DNA from: JBFHFS01 sp041583495
Lineage (GTDB): Bacteria > Bacteroidota > Bacteroidia > Bacteroidales > Marinilabiliaceae
Assembly: GCA_041583495.1 (NCBI GenBank)
Contig: JBFHFS010000025.1
Span: forward strand, 13,280 to 77,279
Length of the DNA stretch: 64,000 bases
Direction of reading: 5' to 3'
Shown: positions 25,825-35,659 of the stretch, one piece after another
How the letters are laid out: the number at the start of each line of letters is the position of its first letter
How positions within the stretch are numbered: the first letter of the stretch is position 1
Notes under the pieces: generated by a model
Databases searched by the model: none
Seen by the model: the letters and a program-made list of their open reading frames with translations, nothing else
Told to the model about the DNA's origin: nothing
Translations under genes and position numbers: made by a program

Positions 25825-26949
25825 ATGCGGCACCGACTCATCATAATCGTCATATTCATACAAAACAGCCTTTTCCTCTCTGCTCAATCCGACTCGGTTT
25901 CTCTGCTGTTTTTGGGTGATATCATGGGGCATTCCACCCAGATCAAAAGCGCCAGTCGCGATGAGGGAGCCCATTACGACTACACCGAATGTTTTAAATA
26001 CGTTCGCCCCTTCATACGAAACAGCGACTTAACCATTGCCAATCTCGAGGTGACCCTGGCAGGCGAACCATACACGGGTTATCCGGCCTTTTCGTCACCC
26101 GATCAACTGGCGGAGGCGATACAAGCAGCAGGCATTGATGTTCTGGTAACAGCCAACAATCATTGTGTAGATCGACGAAGCAAAGGTCTCGAACGCACGG
26201 CCAAAACGCTGGACAAATTAATGATTCCCCGAACAGGCACCTTCACCGACAGCATGGACCGGGTGCAAAACAACCCCATAAAGGTGGTTATAAACGGTTT
26301 CAGACTGGCTATTCTCAACTACACCTATGGCACCAACGGCATCCCGGTAAGTTCCCCCAACCTGGTAAACCACCTGGATCGAGACCTGATAATGAAGGAT
26401 ATCCGGGAGGCACAGACATTCAATCCCGATGAGATCATCGCCTTTGTGCATTGGGGCCGTGAATATGAGACCAGCCCAAATAAGGATCAAACCTCTCTGG
26501 CTCTGTTTTTCCACGAGAATGGAGTCAACCTGGTTATCGGATCCCATCCCCACGTCATCCAGCCGATGCACCTAACCGAAAATAACTCAGGCCAAAGGCA
26601 ATTGGTAGTTTACTCGCTGGGCAATTTCATCTCTAATCAGCGGCAACCACTCACCGACGGGGGGGCAATGGTTCGGGTGGTTTTAAAGCGGGAAAAAGAT
26701 AATGTGGTCATTCACAAAGCCGAACACATCCTTACCTGGGTGCATTATCCTGTTTTTGATGGGCGCCGGCATTATTACGTATTGCCTGCCACCGGATCCA
26801 GCCAGGTGCCGGCAGATGTTCCAAAAGGACATGAAAAGATGGACGACTATATGAAAAAGGCCCGCCAGATAATGAAATCCAATACCCATGTCCCCGAAAA
26901 AACGATGAGCCCCCTCTGCAAAGAGGAAGCTCATGCGTCCAAAAAATAA
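25825..26949 (+). CDS. CapA-family metallophosphatase-like protein, secreted
   Basis: The 374-residue protein has a signal peptide (residues 1-20, ending LSAQ). The CapA/PgsA domain spans residues ~25-310 with metallophosphatase-like motifs: LLFLGDIMGH, IANLEVTL, LVTANNHCVDR, FVHWGREYE and VIGSHPHVIQP, then YSLGNFISNQR. In Bacillus, CapA/PgsA takes part in poly-gamma-glutamate capsule synthesis or anchoring, but most Bacteroidota homologues are single genes with unknown substrate, as here (no pgsB/C). It ends at a shared terminator with alaS. Confidence 0.85.
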   Translation: MRHRLIIIVIFIQNSLFLSAQSDSVSLLFLGDIMGHSTQIKSASRDEGAHYDYTECFKYVRPFIRNSDLTIANLEVTLAGEPYTGYPAFSSPDQLAEAIQAAGIDVLVTANNHCVDRRSKGLERTAKTLDKLMIPRTGTFTDSMDRVQNNPIKVVINGFRLAILNYTYGTNGIPVSSPNLVNHLDRDLIMKDIREAQTFNPDEIIAFVHWGREYETSPNKDQTSLALFFHENGVNLVIGSHPHVIQPMHLTENNSGQRQLVVYSLGNFISNQRQPLTDGGAMVRVVLKREKDNVVIHKAEHILTWVHYPVFDGRRHYYVLPATGSSQVPADVPKGHEKMDDYMKKARQIMKSNTHVPEKTMSPLCKEEAHASKK

Positions 26950-26989
26950 ATTCCCCTGTTATCGGTAAGCTACCCTGTTAGGATGGTCT

Positions 26990-27014
26990 TTAAAAAGCTA
27001 TATTAGCTTTTTAA
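26990..27014. terminator. Bidirectional terminator between capA-like gene and alaS
   Basis: TTAAAAAGCTA (26990-27000) and TAGCTTTTTAA (27004-27014) pair perfectly over 11 bases around a 3-base loop. The symmetric A/T tails suit both convergent genes. Confidence 0.7.
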
Positions 27015-27053
27015 CCAATAACTAGGCCTTCCCTCATCGGAGGCAGGATTCTT

Positions 27054-29687
27054 TTAAGCCAACCGACTCTTCACAATAGAGACGGCCTTTTCAATAGCCT
27101 TTTCAATGCCAGCGGGATTTTTACCCCCGGCCGAGGCGAAGAACGGTTGTCCACCCCCACCCCCCTGAATCTCTTTGGCCACAGTCCTAATTAACTCCAC
27201 GGCATTTAAATTGTCGGATTCGATCAGGCTCTCCGACAATATAATGGCCAATTGGGCTTTTCCGCCTTCTTCCCCACCTAAAATGCCCACCATGGCCCCA
27301 TCTGTTTCGTTGCGAATTTGAAAAGCAAGATCTTTCAGATTTCCTGCCAGAACAGACTTCACCTGCCCGGAGATAATCTTAACTCCTGCCACATCCATTG
27401 CCCCATCCAGCAGACCTCGTTTCTCCAGCTTCAACATATATTGCATCATGGTTTCACGCTGCTTAGAGAGCTGGGTATTTTCATCGATAAGATTCTCTAT
27501 GTTTTTGCGCAGATTCGATTGGGTTTTAAAGAGGTTGCCCAATTGCTCCATCAGGTCGCGTTGTTGATCGAACAGCTCTTCGGCCTTAAGCCCGGTTACA
27601 GCCTCAATACGACGCACACCTGCCGAGACCGACCCCTCGCTCAACACGAAGAAAAGACCGATTTGCCCGGTGGCCTTGACATGAGTGCCCCCACAAAGTT
27701 CAACCGAATCACCAAAACCGATGGTGCGCACCAGGTCACCGTATTTTTCACCAAAGAGTGCCAGGGCGCCCATTTCACGGGCTTTCTCCAGGGGCACCTC
27801 CCGGTGTTCAACCATTTCATGATTGGCCCGGATGTCGGCATTAACCAAATGCTCTATTTCACGTAACTCTTCGCTGCTAACTTTTTGATAATGCGAAAAA
27901 TCGAAACGAAGATAATCGGGATGAACCAGGGAGCCCTTTTGCTCCACATGAGTCCCCAAAACCTTTCTCAAAGCCTTGTGCAACAAATGAGTGGTGGTGT
28001 GATTATTGGCTGTATTGCATCGTTTTTGAGCATTTACCACCGCATTAAAGGTGGCGTTTACATCCCTGGGCAGGCGAGGGGCAATATGAACAATCAGGTT
28101 ATTCTCCTTTTTGGTATCTAAAATGGGAATCTTCTCCTCGGAGTTTTGGATAAATCCCGAATCACCCACCTGGCCTCCACTCTCTGCATAAAAAGGGGTA
28201 ATATTAAAAACCAACTGATACTGCTCCTTTTCTTTTATTTTAAACTTTCGATATTTGGTGATAAATACATCGGCTTCGAGATAATCGTAACCAATAAATT
28301 CCTCCTCGTCATCCTGATGTAAAATGACCCAATCGGCCGATTCGATGGAGGAGGCATTACGTGCCCGGGCCTTTTGAGCAGCCATTTCGACTTCAAATTC
28401 CCGGCGATTGACCACCAAACCCTGTTCCTTGAGAATAAGTTCCGTTAAATCCAATGGGAATCCAAAGGTATCGTAGAGCTCAAAAGCCACCTTTCCATTC
28501 ACCACCTTATAGTCATTGGCCAGTGTCTCCTTCACAATTTTTTCGAGCATGGAGATGCCGGTGGCCAGTGTTCGGAGAAAGGACTCCTCCTCTTCATGGA
28601 TCACCTTATCTATGAGCCCCCTCTGGGCAACCAATTCAGGATAAGTCTCGCCCATCGTGGAAATTAAAGCAGGCAAGAGACCACTCAAAAAAGGTTTTCT
28701 CACCTCTAAAAAAGTGTAGGCATAACGCACCGCCCTTCTCAGGATGCGCCGAATCACATAACCGGCTTTGTTGTTTGATGGCAATTGCCCATCGGCAATA
28801 GCAAAGGCAATGGTTCGGATATGGTCGGCCACCACCCTCATAGCCACATCTTCTTTTTCGGAATGACCATAACTAACACCGGTCAACGCCGCTATTTGCT
28901 GAATGATGGGTTGAAAAATATCGGTATCGTAATTGGAAGTTTTGGTTTGTAATGCGCGGCAAAGCCTTTCAAAACCCATGCCTGTATCCACATGCTTTTT
29001 AGGCAATGGCTCCAGGTCCCCGTTGGCCTTGCGATTATACTCAATAAAGACCAGATTCCAGATTTCGATCACCTCAGGATGATCGGCATTAATCAAATCT
29101 TCGCCAGGTATGGAGGCTCGGGCACTCTCGTCTCTCATGTCGATATGAATCTCCGAACAAGCACCACAAGGGCCGGACTCGCCCATCTCCCAAAAATTAT
29201 CCTTCTTATTTCCGTCAAGGATGCGACGTTCCGGAAGATGCTTTTTCCAGGTATTAAAAGCTTCCATATCGCGCCCCACTCCATCGGTAGCGTCCCCCTG
29301 GTAAATGGTCGCATACAATCTTCCGGGATCCATCCCCAGCTCTTTGGTCAGAAATTCCCATGCCCAATCGATGGCTTCCTTTTTAAAGTAATCCCCAAAG
29401 GACCAATTACCCAACATCTCAAACATGGTATGATGGTAAGTGTCGTGGCCTACTTCTTCAAGGTCGTTGTGCTTGCCGGAAACACGAAGGCATTTTTGCG
29501 AGTTGGCAACCCGCTTATAATTGGCCGGACTATTGCCAAGAAAGATATCTTTAAATTGGTTCATCCCCGCATTAATAAACATTAATGTCGGATCATTCGT
29601 GACCACCATGGGGGCTGAAGGCACAATCTGATGTTGCTTCGATTCAAAAAAATCAAAAAACCTTTGTCGTACTTGTGAAGCTTTCAT
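27054..29687 (-). CDS. alaS: Alanine--tRNA ligase AlaS
   Basis: The 877-residue protein is full length for AlaRS. The catalytic class II core is at the N terminus (VRQRFFDFFESKQH, MFINAGMNQFKD, GPCGACSEIHID). The editing domain is marked by the HTTTHLLHKAL zinc motif and CGGTHVKATG. The C-Ala domain ends with GGGGGQPFFASAGGK. It charges tRNA-Ala and deacylates Ser/Gly mischarged tRNA. A hairpin lies 69-93 bases upstream of the ATG. It is divergent from the M23 peptidase gene. Confidence 0.97.
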   Translation of the reverse strand: MKASQVRQRFFDFFESKQHQIVPSAPMVVTNDPTLMFINAGMNQFKDIFLGNSPANYKRVANSQKCLRVSGKHNDLEEVGHDTYHHTMFEMLGNWSFGDYFKKEAIDWAWEFLTKELGMDPGRLYATIYQGDATDGVGRDMEAFNTWKKHLPERRILDGNKKDNFWEMGESGPCGACSEIHIDMRDESARASIPGEDLINADHPEVIEIWNLVFIEYNRKANGDLEPLPKKHVDTGMGFERLCRALQTKTSNYDTDIFQPIIQQIAALTGVSYGHSEKEDVAMRVVADHIRTIAFAIADGQLPSNNKAGYVIRRILRRAVRYAYTFLEVRKPFLSGLLPALISTMGETYPELVAQRGLIDKVIHEEEESFLRTLATGISMLEKIVKETLANDYKVVNGKVAFELYDTFGFPLDLTELILKEQGLVVNRREFEVEMAAQKARARNASSIESADWVILHQDDEEEFIGYDYLEADVFITKYRKFKIKEKEQYQLVFNITPFYAESGGQVGDSGFIQNSEEKIPILDTKKENNLIVHIAPRLPRDVNATFNAVVNAQKRCNTANNHTTTHLLHKALRKVLGTHVEQKGSLVHPDYLRFDFSHYQKVSSEELREIEHLVNADIRANHEMVEHREVPLEKAREMGALALFGEKYGDLVRTIGFGDSVELCGGTHVKATGQIGLFFVLSEGSVSAGVRRIEAVTGLKAEELFDQQRDLMEQLGNLFKTQSNLRKNIENLIDENTQLSKQRETMMQYMLKLEKRGLLDGAMDVAGVKIISGQVKSVLAGNLKDLAFQIRNETDGAMVGILGGEEGGKAQLAIILSESLIESDNLNAVELIRTVAKEIQGGGGGQPFFASAGGKNPAGIEKAIEKAVSIVKSRLA

Positions 29688-29987
29688 AAATAAGTTTTTT
29701 TCAACAATAATCCAGAGAGAAATAGGGCTCTAACCAAAAAGAGTAAACCTTTTTACAGCAATCTCGTAAACGAATTGCTGTGAGTTGTATCGTCAAAGCC
29801 CAACCAACCTAAAATAAACAACTGAATTGCAGATAAATACATTAATTCAGCTCAATTAAGTTAATGGCATTAAAAGGACAAACAAACGGCTTACAACCTT
29901 TTACATCCCGCAAAATTAGATTAATCGTCTAATTAAATAGGTGTGATTCACATTTTTTTCTATTTTTGAGCAACAAAATGTTACCGT
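29688..29987. promoter_or_regulatory. Divergent alaS/M23 intergenic region with hairpin
   Basis: The gap holds a hairpin CAGCAAT-c-TCGT-aa-ACGA-ATTGCTG at 29756-29780 and, for the plus-strand gene, a -7 box TATTTTTG at 29961-29968, 19 bases before the ATG. No gene was seen. Confidence 0.45.
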
Positions 29988-30959
29988 ATGTCAAAAGTTA
30001 AGTACCGATACAATCCCGAAACATTAAGTTACGACCGAATTGAAACGGGCTTCAAATATTATTCAACCCGCATCTTCACCTACTCCATGTTCAGCGCCGT
30101 TCTGGGTGTGGTTTATTTTTTAGGATACACCTATCTTTTGGACAGCCCGCGGGAAAAAAGGCTGGAAAGGGAAAATGCCCGTCTGGTATCTCAATACGAG
30201 ATCATGGATAAAAAGCTGGGGCAGGTTCAAATTGTATTGGATGACCTTCAACAGCGCGACGAAAATATTTACCGTGTTATTTACCAGGCCGACTCGATTC
30301 CCAACTCCATTCGCCGGGCAGGCTTTGGGGGGGTGAACCGATACAGTCATCTGGAAAACATGGACAATGCCAAGCTCGTGATCAATACCGGGAAGAAGCT
30401 CGATATAATCATGAAGCAACTCTACGTGCAAAGCAAATCATTTGATGAAATCATCAAGCTTACCCTGCGCAAGGAGGAGATGTTGAGATGTACCCCCGCC
30501 ATTCAACCCATCTCAAACAAAGATCTTAAAAGGACTGCTTCCGGTTGGGGATGGCGCATCGACCCCATTTACAAGGTGAAGAAATTTCACGAAGGAATGG
30601 ATTTCTCTGCGCCTGAAGGCACTGAGATATACTCTACCGGAGATGGCGTCATTAAAAGAATTATTATGTCACATGGTGGCTATGGCAATCATCTGGAAGT
30701 TGACCATGGCTTTGGATACAGCACCCTTTATGCCCACATGGAGAAGTTTAATGTAAAGGTTGGGCAAAAGGTTAAACGAGGTGATGTCATTGGGTTTGTA
30801 GGCAACACCGGCAAATCAACCGCTCCTCACCTTCACTACGAAGTAAGAATAAAAAACCGTCCGGTGAATCCGAGTCACTATTATTTCCAGGATCTGAATG
30901 CCGATCAGTACGAAGAAATGATACAGATCTCGGCCAACAGCAACCAGACTTTCGATTAA
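29988..30959 (+). CDS. M23-family metallopeptidase, membrane anchored
   Basis: The 323-residue protein has one N-terminal membrane helix (residues ~30-50), a coiled-coil-prone stretch (55-90) and a LytM/M23 peptidase domain at ~185-300. Zinc ligands are visible as His201 and Asp205 (HEGMD) and His283 in HLHYE (281-285), so it looks catalytically intact. Such proteins cut peptidoglycan cross-links or, with a coiled coil, act in cell division or envelope remodelling. It starts a run of same-strand genes (MerR, Nif3, zinc-ribbon), divergent from alaS, an arrangement I recall in other Bacteroidota. Confidence 0.9.
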   Translation: MSKVKYRYNPETLSYDRIETGFKYYSTRIFTYSMFSAVLGVVYFLGYTYLLDSPREKRLERENARLVSQYEIMDKKLGQVQIVLDDLQQRDENIYRVIYQADSIPNSIRRAGFGGVNRYSHLENMDNAKLVINTGKKLDIIMKQLYVQSKSFDEIIKLTLRKEEMLRCTPAIQPISNKDLKRTASGWGWRIDPIYKVKKFHEGMDFSAPEGTEIYSTGDGVIKRIIMSHGGYGNHLEVDHGFGYSTLYAHMEKFNVKVGQKVKRGDVIGFVGNTGKSTAPHLHYEVRIKNRPVNPSHYYFQDLNADQYEEMIQISANSNQTFD

Positions 30960-31018
30960 AAACATTTTTCGACCCAACACGCTGGTTTTGAATCCAGTGT
31001 TGAAATAAAACGTTAGCC

Positions 31019-31354
31019 ATGCCTTACAAAGAGCCTCAAATCGAGAAGCTGTATTACACCATTGGAGAAGTGGCCAAAATGTTCGACGTAAACACCTCTC
31101 TTATAAGGTTTTGGGAAAAAGAGTTCGATATCATCAAGCCCCACAAAAACAAGAAGGGCAACCGGCTCTTTACCCCCGCAGACATTGAAAATTTTCACCT
31201 CATCTTTCACCTGGTAAAAGAAAAAGGTTTAACGCTGAAAGGCGCCCAGAAAAAGCTGCACGACAACAAAGAGGGAACCGAAAACAACTTTGAGGTCGTC
31301 AAAAAACTACAGGACATCCGCAAGTTGCTGGTCGAACTAAAGGAGAACCTCTAA
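31019..31354 (+). CDS. MerR-family transcriptional regulator
   Basis: The 111-residue protein has the winged helix of MerR regulators at residues 10-75: YTIGEVAKMFDVNTSLIRFWEKEF, then GNRLFTPADIENFHLI. The C-terminal part is a short dimerisation helix (NFEVVKKLQDIRKLLVELKENL) with no cysteine metal-binding site, so it is unlikely to be a metal sensor. Its target is unknown. The gene sits 59 bases after the M23 gene and 51 before the Nif3 gene. Confidence 0.88.
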   Translation: MPYKEPQIEKLYYTIGEVAKMFDVNTSLIRFWEKEFDIIKPHKNKKGNRLFTPADIENFHLIFHLVKEKGLTLKGAQKKLHDNKEGTENNFEVVKKLQDIRKLLVELKENL

Positions 31355-31405
31355 GATCTCCGGCTTTAACCTCACGGCTTCGGGCCCTGCGCTACCCCAA
31401 ACAAA

Positions 31406-32506
31406 ATGACCATTCTACTCAAAGAGATCATCAAGGAACTTACTGCCTTTGCTCCGCTGGCATTCCAGGAGGAGTATGACAACAGCGGCCTACAGGTAGG
31501 GAATCCCAACATGGCTGTCACCGGCATATTAATTACGCTGGACGTGACCGAGGCCGTCATCGGGGAAGCCCTGCAACAAGGGAAAAATCTGATAATCACA
31601 CACCATCCCCTTACCCTCAAGGGGCTGAAGCATTTCACGGGGGCAACAGCACCCGAAAGATTGGTGATGCAGGCCATCCAGGAAAACATTGCCATATACG
31701 CCGCCCATACCAATCTCGACAGTGTCGAGCAGGGAGTTAGCGGCCGGTTGGCTCAAAAATTAGGGCTAAGTGATATAAAGGTACTGGCCCCCCGCAAGGA
31801 TTTACTCCTCAAGCTGGTCACTTTTGTTCCTCAGGCGCAGGCCGAAAAAGTGAAACAAGCCATCTTTGAGGCCGGTGCAGGGGTGATTGGAAAATACGAT
31901 GGTTGCAGCTTTAATCTGGAAGGAACGGGCACCTTTAGAGCGGGAAAGGGGACCCATCCATTTGTGGGTGAAGAAGGCGTTATGCATTCCGAACCGGAGG
32001 TGCGAGTGGAAACAATATTACCCAAACACCTCATTTCGAAAGCCTTAAAAGCACTTGTCGAGGCCCATCCCTATGAGGAGGTAGCCTACGACCTTTATCC
32101 TCTTCAAAATGAATGGACAACCACAGGATTTGGCGCCATTGGCAACTTAACCAAACCCATGGATGAAGAGGCATTCCTCAATAAACTAAAAGAGACTACC
32201 GGCACCGGCTGCATCCGGCACACCCAACTGTTAGGCAAACCGATAAAGAAGGTCGCCCTCTGCGGTGGATCCGGAAGTTTTCTTCTGGAGACAGCAAAAT
32301 CGTCTGGCGCAGACATATACATCAGCGGGGATTTTAAATACCATCAGTTTTTTGATGCTGAGGAGGCCCTGGTTATTGCCGACATAGGACATTACGAAAG
32401 TGAACAATTCACTAAAGAACTCTTTTTTGAGATACTTACAAAAAAATTCCCTAATTTTGCCATTCATTTGTCGTTAGTAACAACCAATCCCATAAAATAT
32501 TATTAG
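31406..32506 (+). CDS. Nif3-like dinuclear metal centre protein
   Basis: The 366-residue protein is the long Nif3 form, with an inserted PII-like domain (residues ~130-230, AHPYEEVAYDLYPL) between the two halves of the metal site. Metal-site motifs are visible: NSGLQVG, ITHHPLTLKG, AAHTNLD, and near the C terminus SGDFKYHQFFDA and IADIGHYESE. Family members form hexameric toroids. They are annotated as GTP cyclohydrolase 1 type 2, but the physiological role is unclear. The next gene starts only 4 bases after the stop, so the two are surely co-transcribed. Confidence 0.9.
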   Translation: MTILLKEIIKELTAFAPLAFQEEYDNSGLQVGNPNMAVTGILITLDVTEAVIGEALQQGKNLIITHHPLTLKGLKHFTGATAPERLVMQAIQENIAIYAAHTNLDSVEQGVSGRLAQKLGLSDIKVLAPRKDLLLKLVTFVPQAQAEKVKQAIFEAGAGVIGKYDGCSFNLEGTGTFRAGKGTHPFVGEEGVMHSEPEVRVETILPKHLISKALKALVEAHPYEEVAYDLYPLQNEWTTTGFGAIGNLTKPMDEEAFLNKLKETTGTGCIRHTQLLGKPIKKVALCGGSGSFLLETAKSSGADIYISGDFKYHQFFDAEEALVIADIGHYESEQFTKELFFEILTKKFPNFAIHLSLVTTNPIKYY

Positions 32507-32510
32507 CAGT

Positions 32511-33263
32511 ATGGCGAAAACAGATTCCAAAACAAAAGCCGACCAGATGAGCGTTGAAGACAGGCTTCGTGCGCTGTTTGAATTTCAAAAGGTAGTTTCA
32601 GAAATTGATGCAATTCGTACCCTCAGGGGAGAATTACCACTTGAGGTGCAAGATCTGGAAGATGAAATAGAGGGACTGGAAACCCGCTTCAACAATCTTG
32701 AATCAGAGATCAAAACCCTTAATGACAGCATCGTTGCCAAGAAAAACGAAATCAAGGAAGCGGGATTGTTGATCAAGAAATATGAAGCACAACAATCGAA
32801 TGTTCGCAACAACCGCGAATTTGACTCACTGAACAAAGAGATCGAATTCCAAAAACTAGAGATGGAACTCTGTGAAAAACGCATCCGCGAATTCACCTCA
32901 GAGTTAAAAATCAAGAAAGATCTGTTGAAGACCTCTAAGGAACAGTTCGACGAGCGTAAATCTGATCTGGACTCCAAAAAACAGGAGCTCGACAACATCG
33001 TTTCTGAAACCCACAGCGACGAAGAGAGTCTTAAACTAAAAGCCAAGGAAATTGAGAACAACATTCCCGAGCGATTGCTGACAGCCTTTAAACGCATCCG
33101 CAAGAATGCACGTAATGGCTTGGCAGTGGTAACAGTAGAGCGCGATGCCTGCGGAGGTTGCTTTAATAAAATTCCACCTCAACGGCAACTCGATATTCAG
33201 TCACGCAAAAAAGTAATTGTCTGCGAATATTGCGGACGCATCCTGGTTGACGGCGAATTATAA
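32511..33263 (+). CDS. Coiled-coil zinc-ribbon protein (CdsZ-type)
   Basis: The 250-residue protein is a long antiparallel coiled coil (residues ~25-185) ending with a C4 zinc ribbon: CGGC near residue 214 and CEYCG near 237. The family (zf-RING_7/CdsZ) is found in many bacteria, and Chlamydia CdsZ links to type III secretion. In Bacteroidota it usually pairs with Nif3, as here with a 4-base gap. The joint function is not established. No secretion signal is present, so it should be cytoplasmic. Confidence 0.88.
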   Translation: MAKTDSKTKADQMSVEDRLRALFEFQKVVSEIDAIRTLRGELPLEVQDLEDEIEGLETRFNNLESEIKTLNDSIVAKKNEIKEAGLLIKKYEAQQSNVRNNREFDSLNKEIEFQKLEMELCEKRIREFTSELKIKKDLLKTSKEQFDERKSDLDSKKQELDNIVSETHSDEESLKLKAKEIENNIPERLLTAFKRIRKNARNGLAVVTVERDACGGCFNKIPPQRQLDIQSRKKVIVCEYCGRILVDGEL

Positions 33264-33302
33264 CCAACTGTCTTCCGGAACACATTTTTAAGCAGCCTCC
33301 CC

Positions 33303-34817
33303 ATGACCTGCTGTTTTCAATTTGTAAACGCTACATCCCCACCCGGTTTTAGCCATACATATGAACACAGATGGAGCTTGAGGAGGTTGTTTCTTTTTGG
33401 ACAATTCCTGACTCTACTTTTAGCTCCGCTGGGGGCTCACGCGCAAAAACAGTTCTTAACGACTGCTCAACAACAACAGTTTTATCATCTTTTTTCCCAG
33501 CCCCGGCCCTGTTTCCATTCTCTCACCGGCCATGCAAGCGCCCCCTCTGCCCAATTCCTTTCCCTTAATGCCCGGTTCCTTTCCCTGATGACCACCGAAT
33601 CGGAAGACCTTGCCACTGCTTTTCATGACCAGGCCGATGAATTAACCGAGAATCTCTCAAATTCAGACTTCGACCTCCAACCCTGGTCCTATTTTATTGC
33701 CTCACAAACCACCCTTTATCAAGCCCTGGCTTACTGGCATTTTGGAAACAGATGGAAAGCTTTTTTAAAATTCCGGGATGCCTACAATTTCTTCAAACAA
33801 CAACAGGAGCACTACCCCGGTTATGCCGCCAATAAAAAGATGGAGGCAGTCTTTGAGATCCTGATTGGCTCCATCCCCGGAGATTTTCAGACTGTTGCCG
33901 GGTGGATGGGCTTCCAGGGCAACCGGAATAAAGGCTGGCAAATGTTACTGGGCTACGGAAAAGTAGTTGAAGACCAACCCGGATGGAGAGAAGAGTGGCT
34001 GCTGTGGACCGGTTTTATCTCACTGAAACTAGACCTTTCACTTCCAGATAACGCAACACGCCATGACAGTCTGATAAGACAAAGCCCTACACTGGCCTTT
34101 CTTTATGGATGGAAAGCCTTGAAACAACACTGCCCGAAAAGAAGCCTATGGATCACAGACAAAGCCACCATTGACTTTCCCCTACTCTATTATGTGCGGG
34201 GCATGGCACTTCTCACAACACTGGAAACCAGCCAGGCACTTGAATGTTTTGAAACCTTTCGGAAAAATTACCAAGGACCCAGCTACCAGGCAGATGCTCT
34301 TAGACATTGTGCCTGGATTAAATTGCTTGAGAACAAGCCAACAGAGGCCGGGATATTGAGAAACGAAGTGATTCAGCAACCTGCCCCCTCCAGCATGGAC
34401 AAAGAGGCGGTTCGGGCCTGTAGCCAGGATCCATTTCCAAATAAAGCGTTGCTCTGTGCCCGACTGCTTTTCGATGGGGGCAACTACACAACGGCTCTCG
34501 TCCGTCTAAAACACCTGGATATAAGTTCTTTAACACCAGAAGAAAAGATTGAATTTCACTATCGCAAAGGGCGGTTGTATATGGCCAACAATCAACCCCT
34601 GGAGGCACTGCCTGAACTGGAAGAAGCCTATTCACTTGGTCATGAAACAGGAAAGGGATACCATGCCACCTACGCTGCCCTGGAGCTGGCTTTCTATTAT
34701 TCCGGTTTAACCAACCCGGTTCTAAAAAAACAATGGATCGACAATTGTTTGAAAAGCAACAAGGGGCCCTATAAACAGCATGTAAAGGATCAAATAAGTA
34801 CTCTTTTGACCCACTAG
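33303..34817 (+). CDS. Exported TPR-like protein of unknown function
   Basis: The 504-residue protein carries a long N-region (residues 1-30) then a hydrophobic stretch ending APLGAHAQ near 48, which would be the signal peptide cleavage site; the true start may be later than the ATG chosen. The mature part is alpha-helical with TPR-like units (KIEFHYRKGRLYMANNQPLEALPELEEAYSLG as landmark near 415-447). It may be a periplasmic scaffold. No named family is recognised. It ends one base before the convergent TPM gene stop, and starts 39 bases after the zinc-ribbon gene. Confidence 0.7.
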   Translation: MTCCFQFVNATSPPGFSHTYEHRWSLRRLFLFGQFLTLLLAPLGAHAQKQFLTTAQQQQFYHLFSQPRPCFHSLTGHASAPSAQFLSLNARFLSLMTTESEDLATAFHDQADELTENLSNSDFDLQPWSYFIASQTTLYQALAYWHFGNRWKAFLKFRDAYNFFKQQQEHYPGYAANKKMEAVFEILIGSIPGDFQTVAGWMGFQGNRNKGWQMLLGYGKVVEDQPGWREEWLLWTGFISLKLDLSLPDNATRHDSLIRQSPTLAFLYGWKALKQHCPKRSLWITDKATIDFPLLYYVRGMALLTTLETSQALECFETFRKNYQGPSYQADALRHCAWIKLLENKPTEAGILRNEVIQQPAPSSMDKEAVRACSQDPFPNKALLCARLLFDGGNYTTALVRLKHLDISSLTPEEKIEFHYRKGRLYMANNQPLEALPELEEAYSLGHETGKGYHATYAALELAFYYSGLTNPVLKKQWIDNCLKSNKGPYKQHVKDQISTLLTH

Positions 34818-34818
34818 G

Positions 34819-35619
34819 CTACCAGCTTCCACCGGCGCCGCCACCGCCAAAGCTCCCGCCACCGAAACCGCCAAAACCGCCTCCTCCGCCAAAAGAACCC
34901 GAACCGGACGAAAAGCTGTCCCAACTGCCGGTGTGACGGCGTGAACCCGAGCCCAGCATCGACAAAAGAACCCAAAATGGCAAATCCTTGCCCAGAGAGC
35001 TGTGTCGGCCCTTTTGTCCTCTGGCCATTACCATCATTATCACAAAAATTATGAGGATGAAACCGAATCCGCCAAAGATGCTCCCCGATTTTTTGGTAGA
35101 CTTCAGATAACCTTCGGCGGTATACTCACCGCGCGTCAACTCCATCAACACCCCGACGGCTGCACCGATACCCCCGGCATAATCATTCTGCTTAAAGCGG
35201 GGAATCATCTCGTTGTTCACAATGCGGTTAGCCACGGCATCGGGCACGGCTCCTTCGAGTCCGTAACCGGTAGCCACATAGGCATTTCCCCTTTGGTTAC
35301 CCACCTTAGGTTGCACCAACACCAATATTCCATTGCTCTTACCCTTTTGCCCAATACCCCATTTCTCTGCCAGTCGGAAGGCATAATCGCCTGCATCATA
35401 ACCATTCAGGTCGGAAACAGTGACCACGGCAATCTGGGTGCTGGTTTGACGCGCAAAATCGGATAATTGTGCCTCCAACTGCGACACCGAGCTGCCATCC
35501 ATTACCCCTGCAAAATCGTTGACTAACCGTGGCGGATCAGGAGCCTTCGGAAAATCCTGCGAAAAGGAGAGCTGAACAAAAAGAGAAAAGGTTATTATAA
35601 AAAACAGTTGCTTTATCAT
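34819..35619 (-). CDS. TPM-domain membrane protein with Gly-rich tail (YgcG-like)
   Basis: The 266-residue protein has a signal peptide (1-20), a TPM domain (about 30-170: VNDFAGVMD, TSTQIAVVTVSDLNGYD, EKWGIGQKGKSNGILVLV), one membrane helix (~183-200) and a glycine/serine/phenylalanine tail ending GGGGAGGSW. TPM domains occur in photosystem II repair protein TLP18.3 and in bacterial YgcG. The biochemical role is uncertain. It lies downstream of another TPM gene and lemA, a common bacterial grouping, but a terminator separates it from them. Confidence 0.85.
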   Translation of the reverse strand: MIKQLFFIITFSLFVQLSFSQDFPKAPDPPRLVNDFAGVMDGSSVSQLEAQLSDFARQTSTQIAVVTVSDLNGYDAGDYAFRLAEKWGIGQKGKSNGILVLVQPKVGNQRGNAYVATGYGLEGAVPDAVANRIVNNEMIPRFKQNDYAGGIGAAVGVLMELTRGEYTAEGYLKSTKKSGSIFGGFGFILIIFVIMMVMARGQKGRHSSLGKDLPFWVLLSMLGSGSRRHTGSWDSFSSGSGSFGGGGGFGGFGGGSFGGGGAGGSW

Positions 35620-35659
35620 TCTTAAATCAGATATTGTTTATTCCACAACAAAATGCCCT

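Noticed and set aside
32585..33103. 172-codon antisense frame inside the zinc-ribbon gene
   Set aside because: It is a shadow of a coiled-coil coding sequence with Ser/Leu-rich composition.
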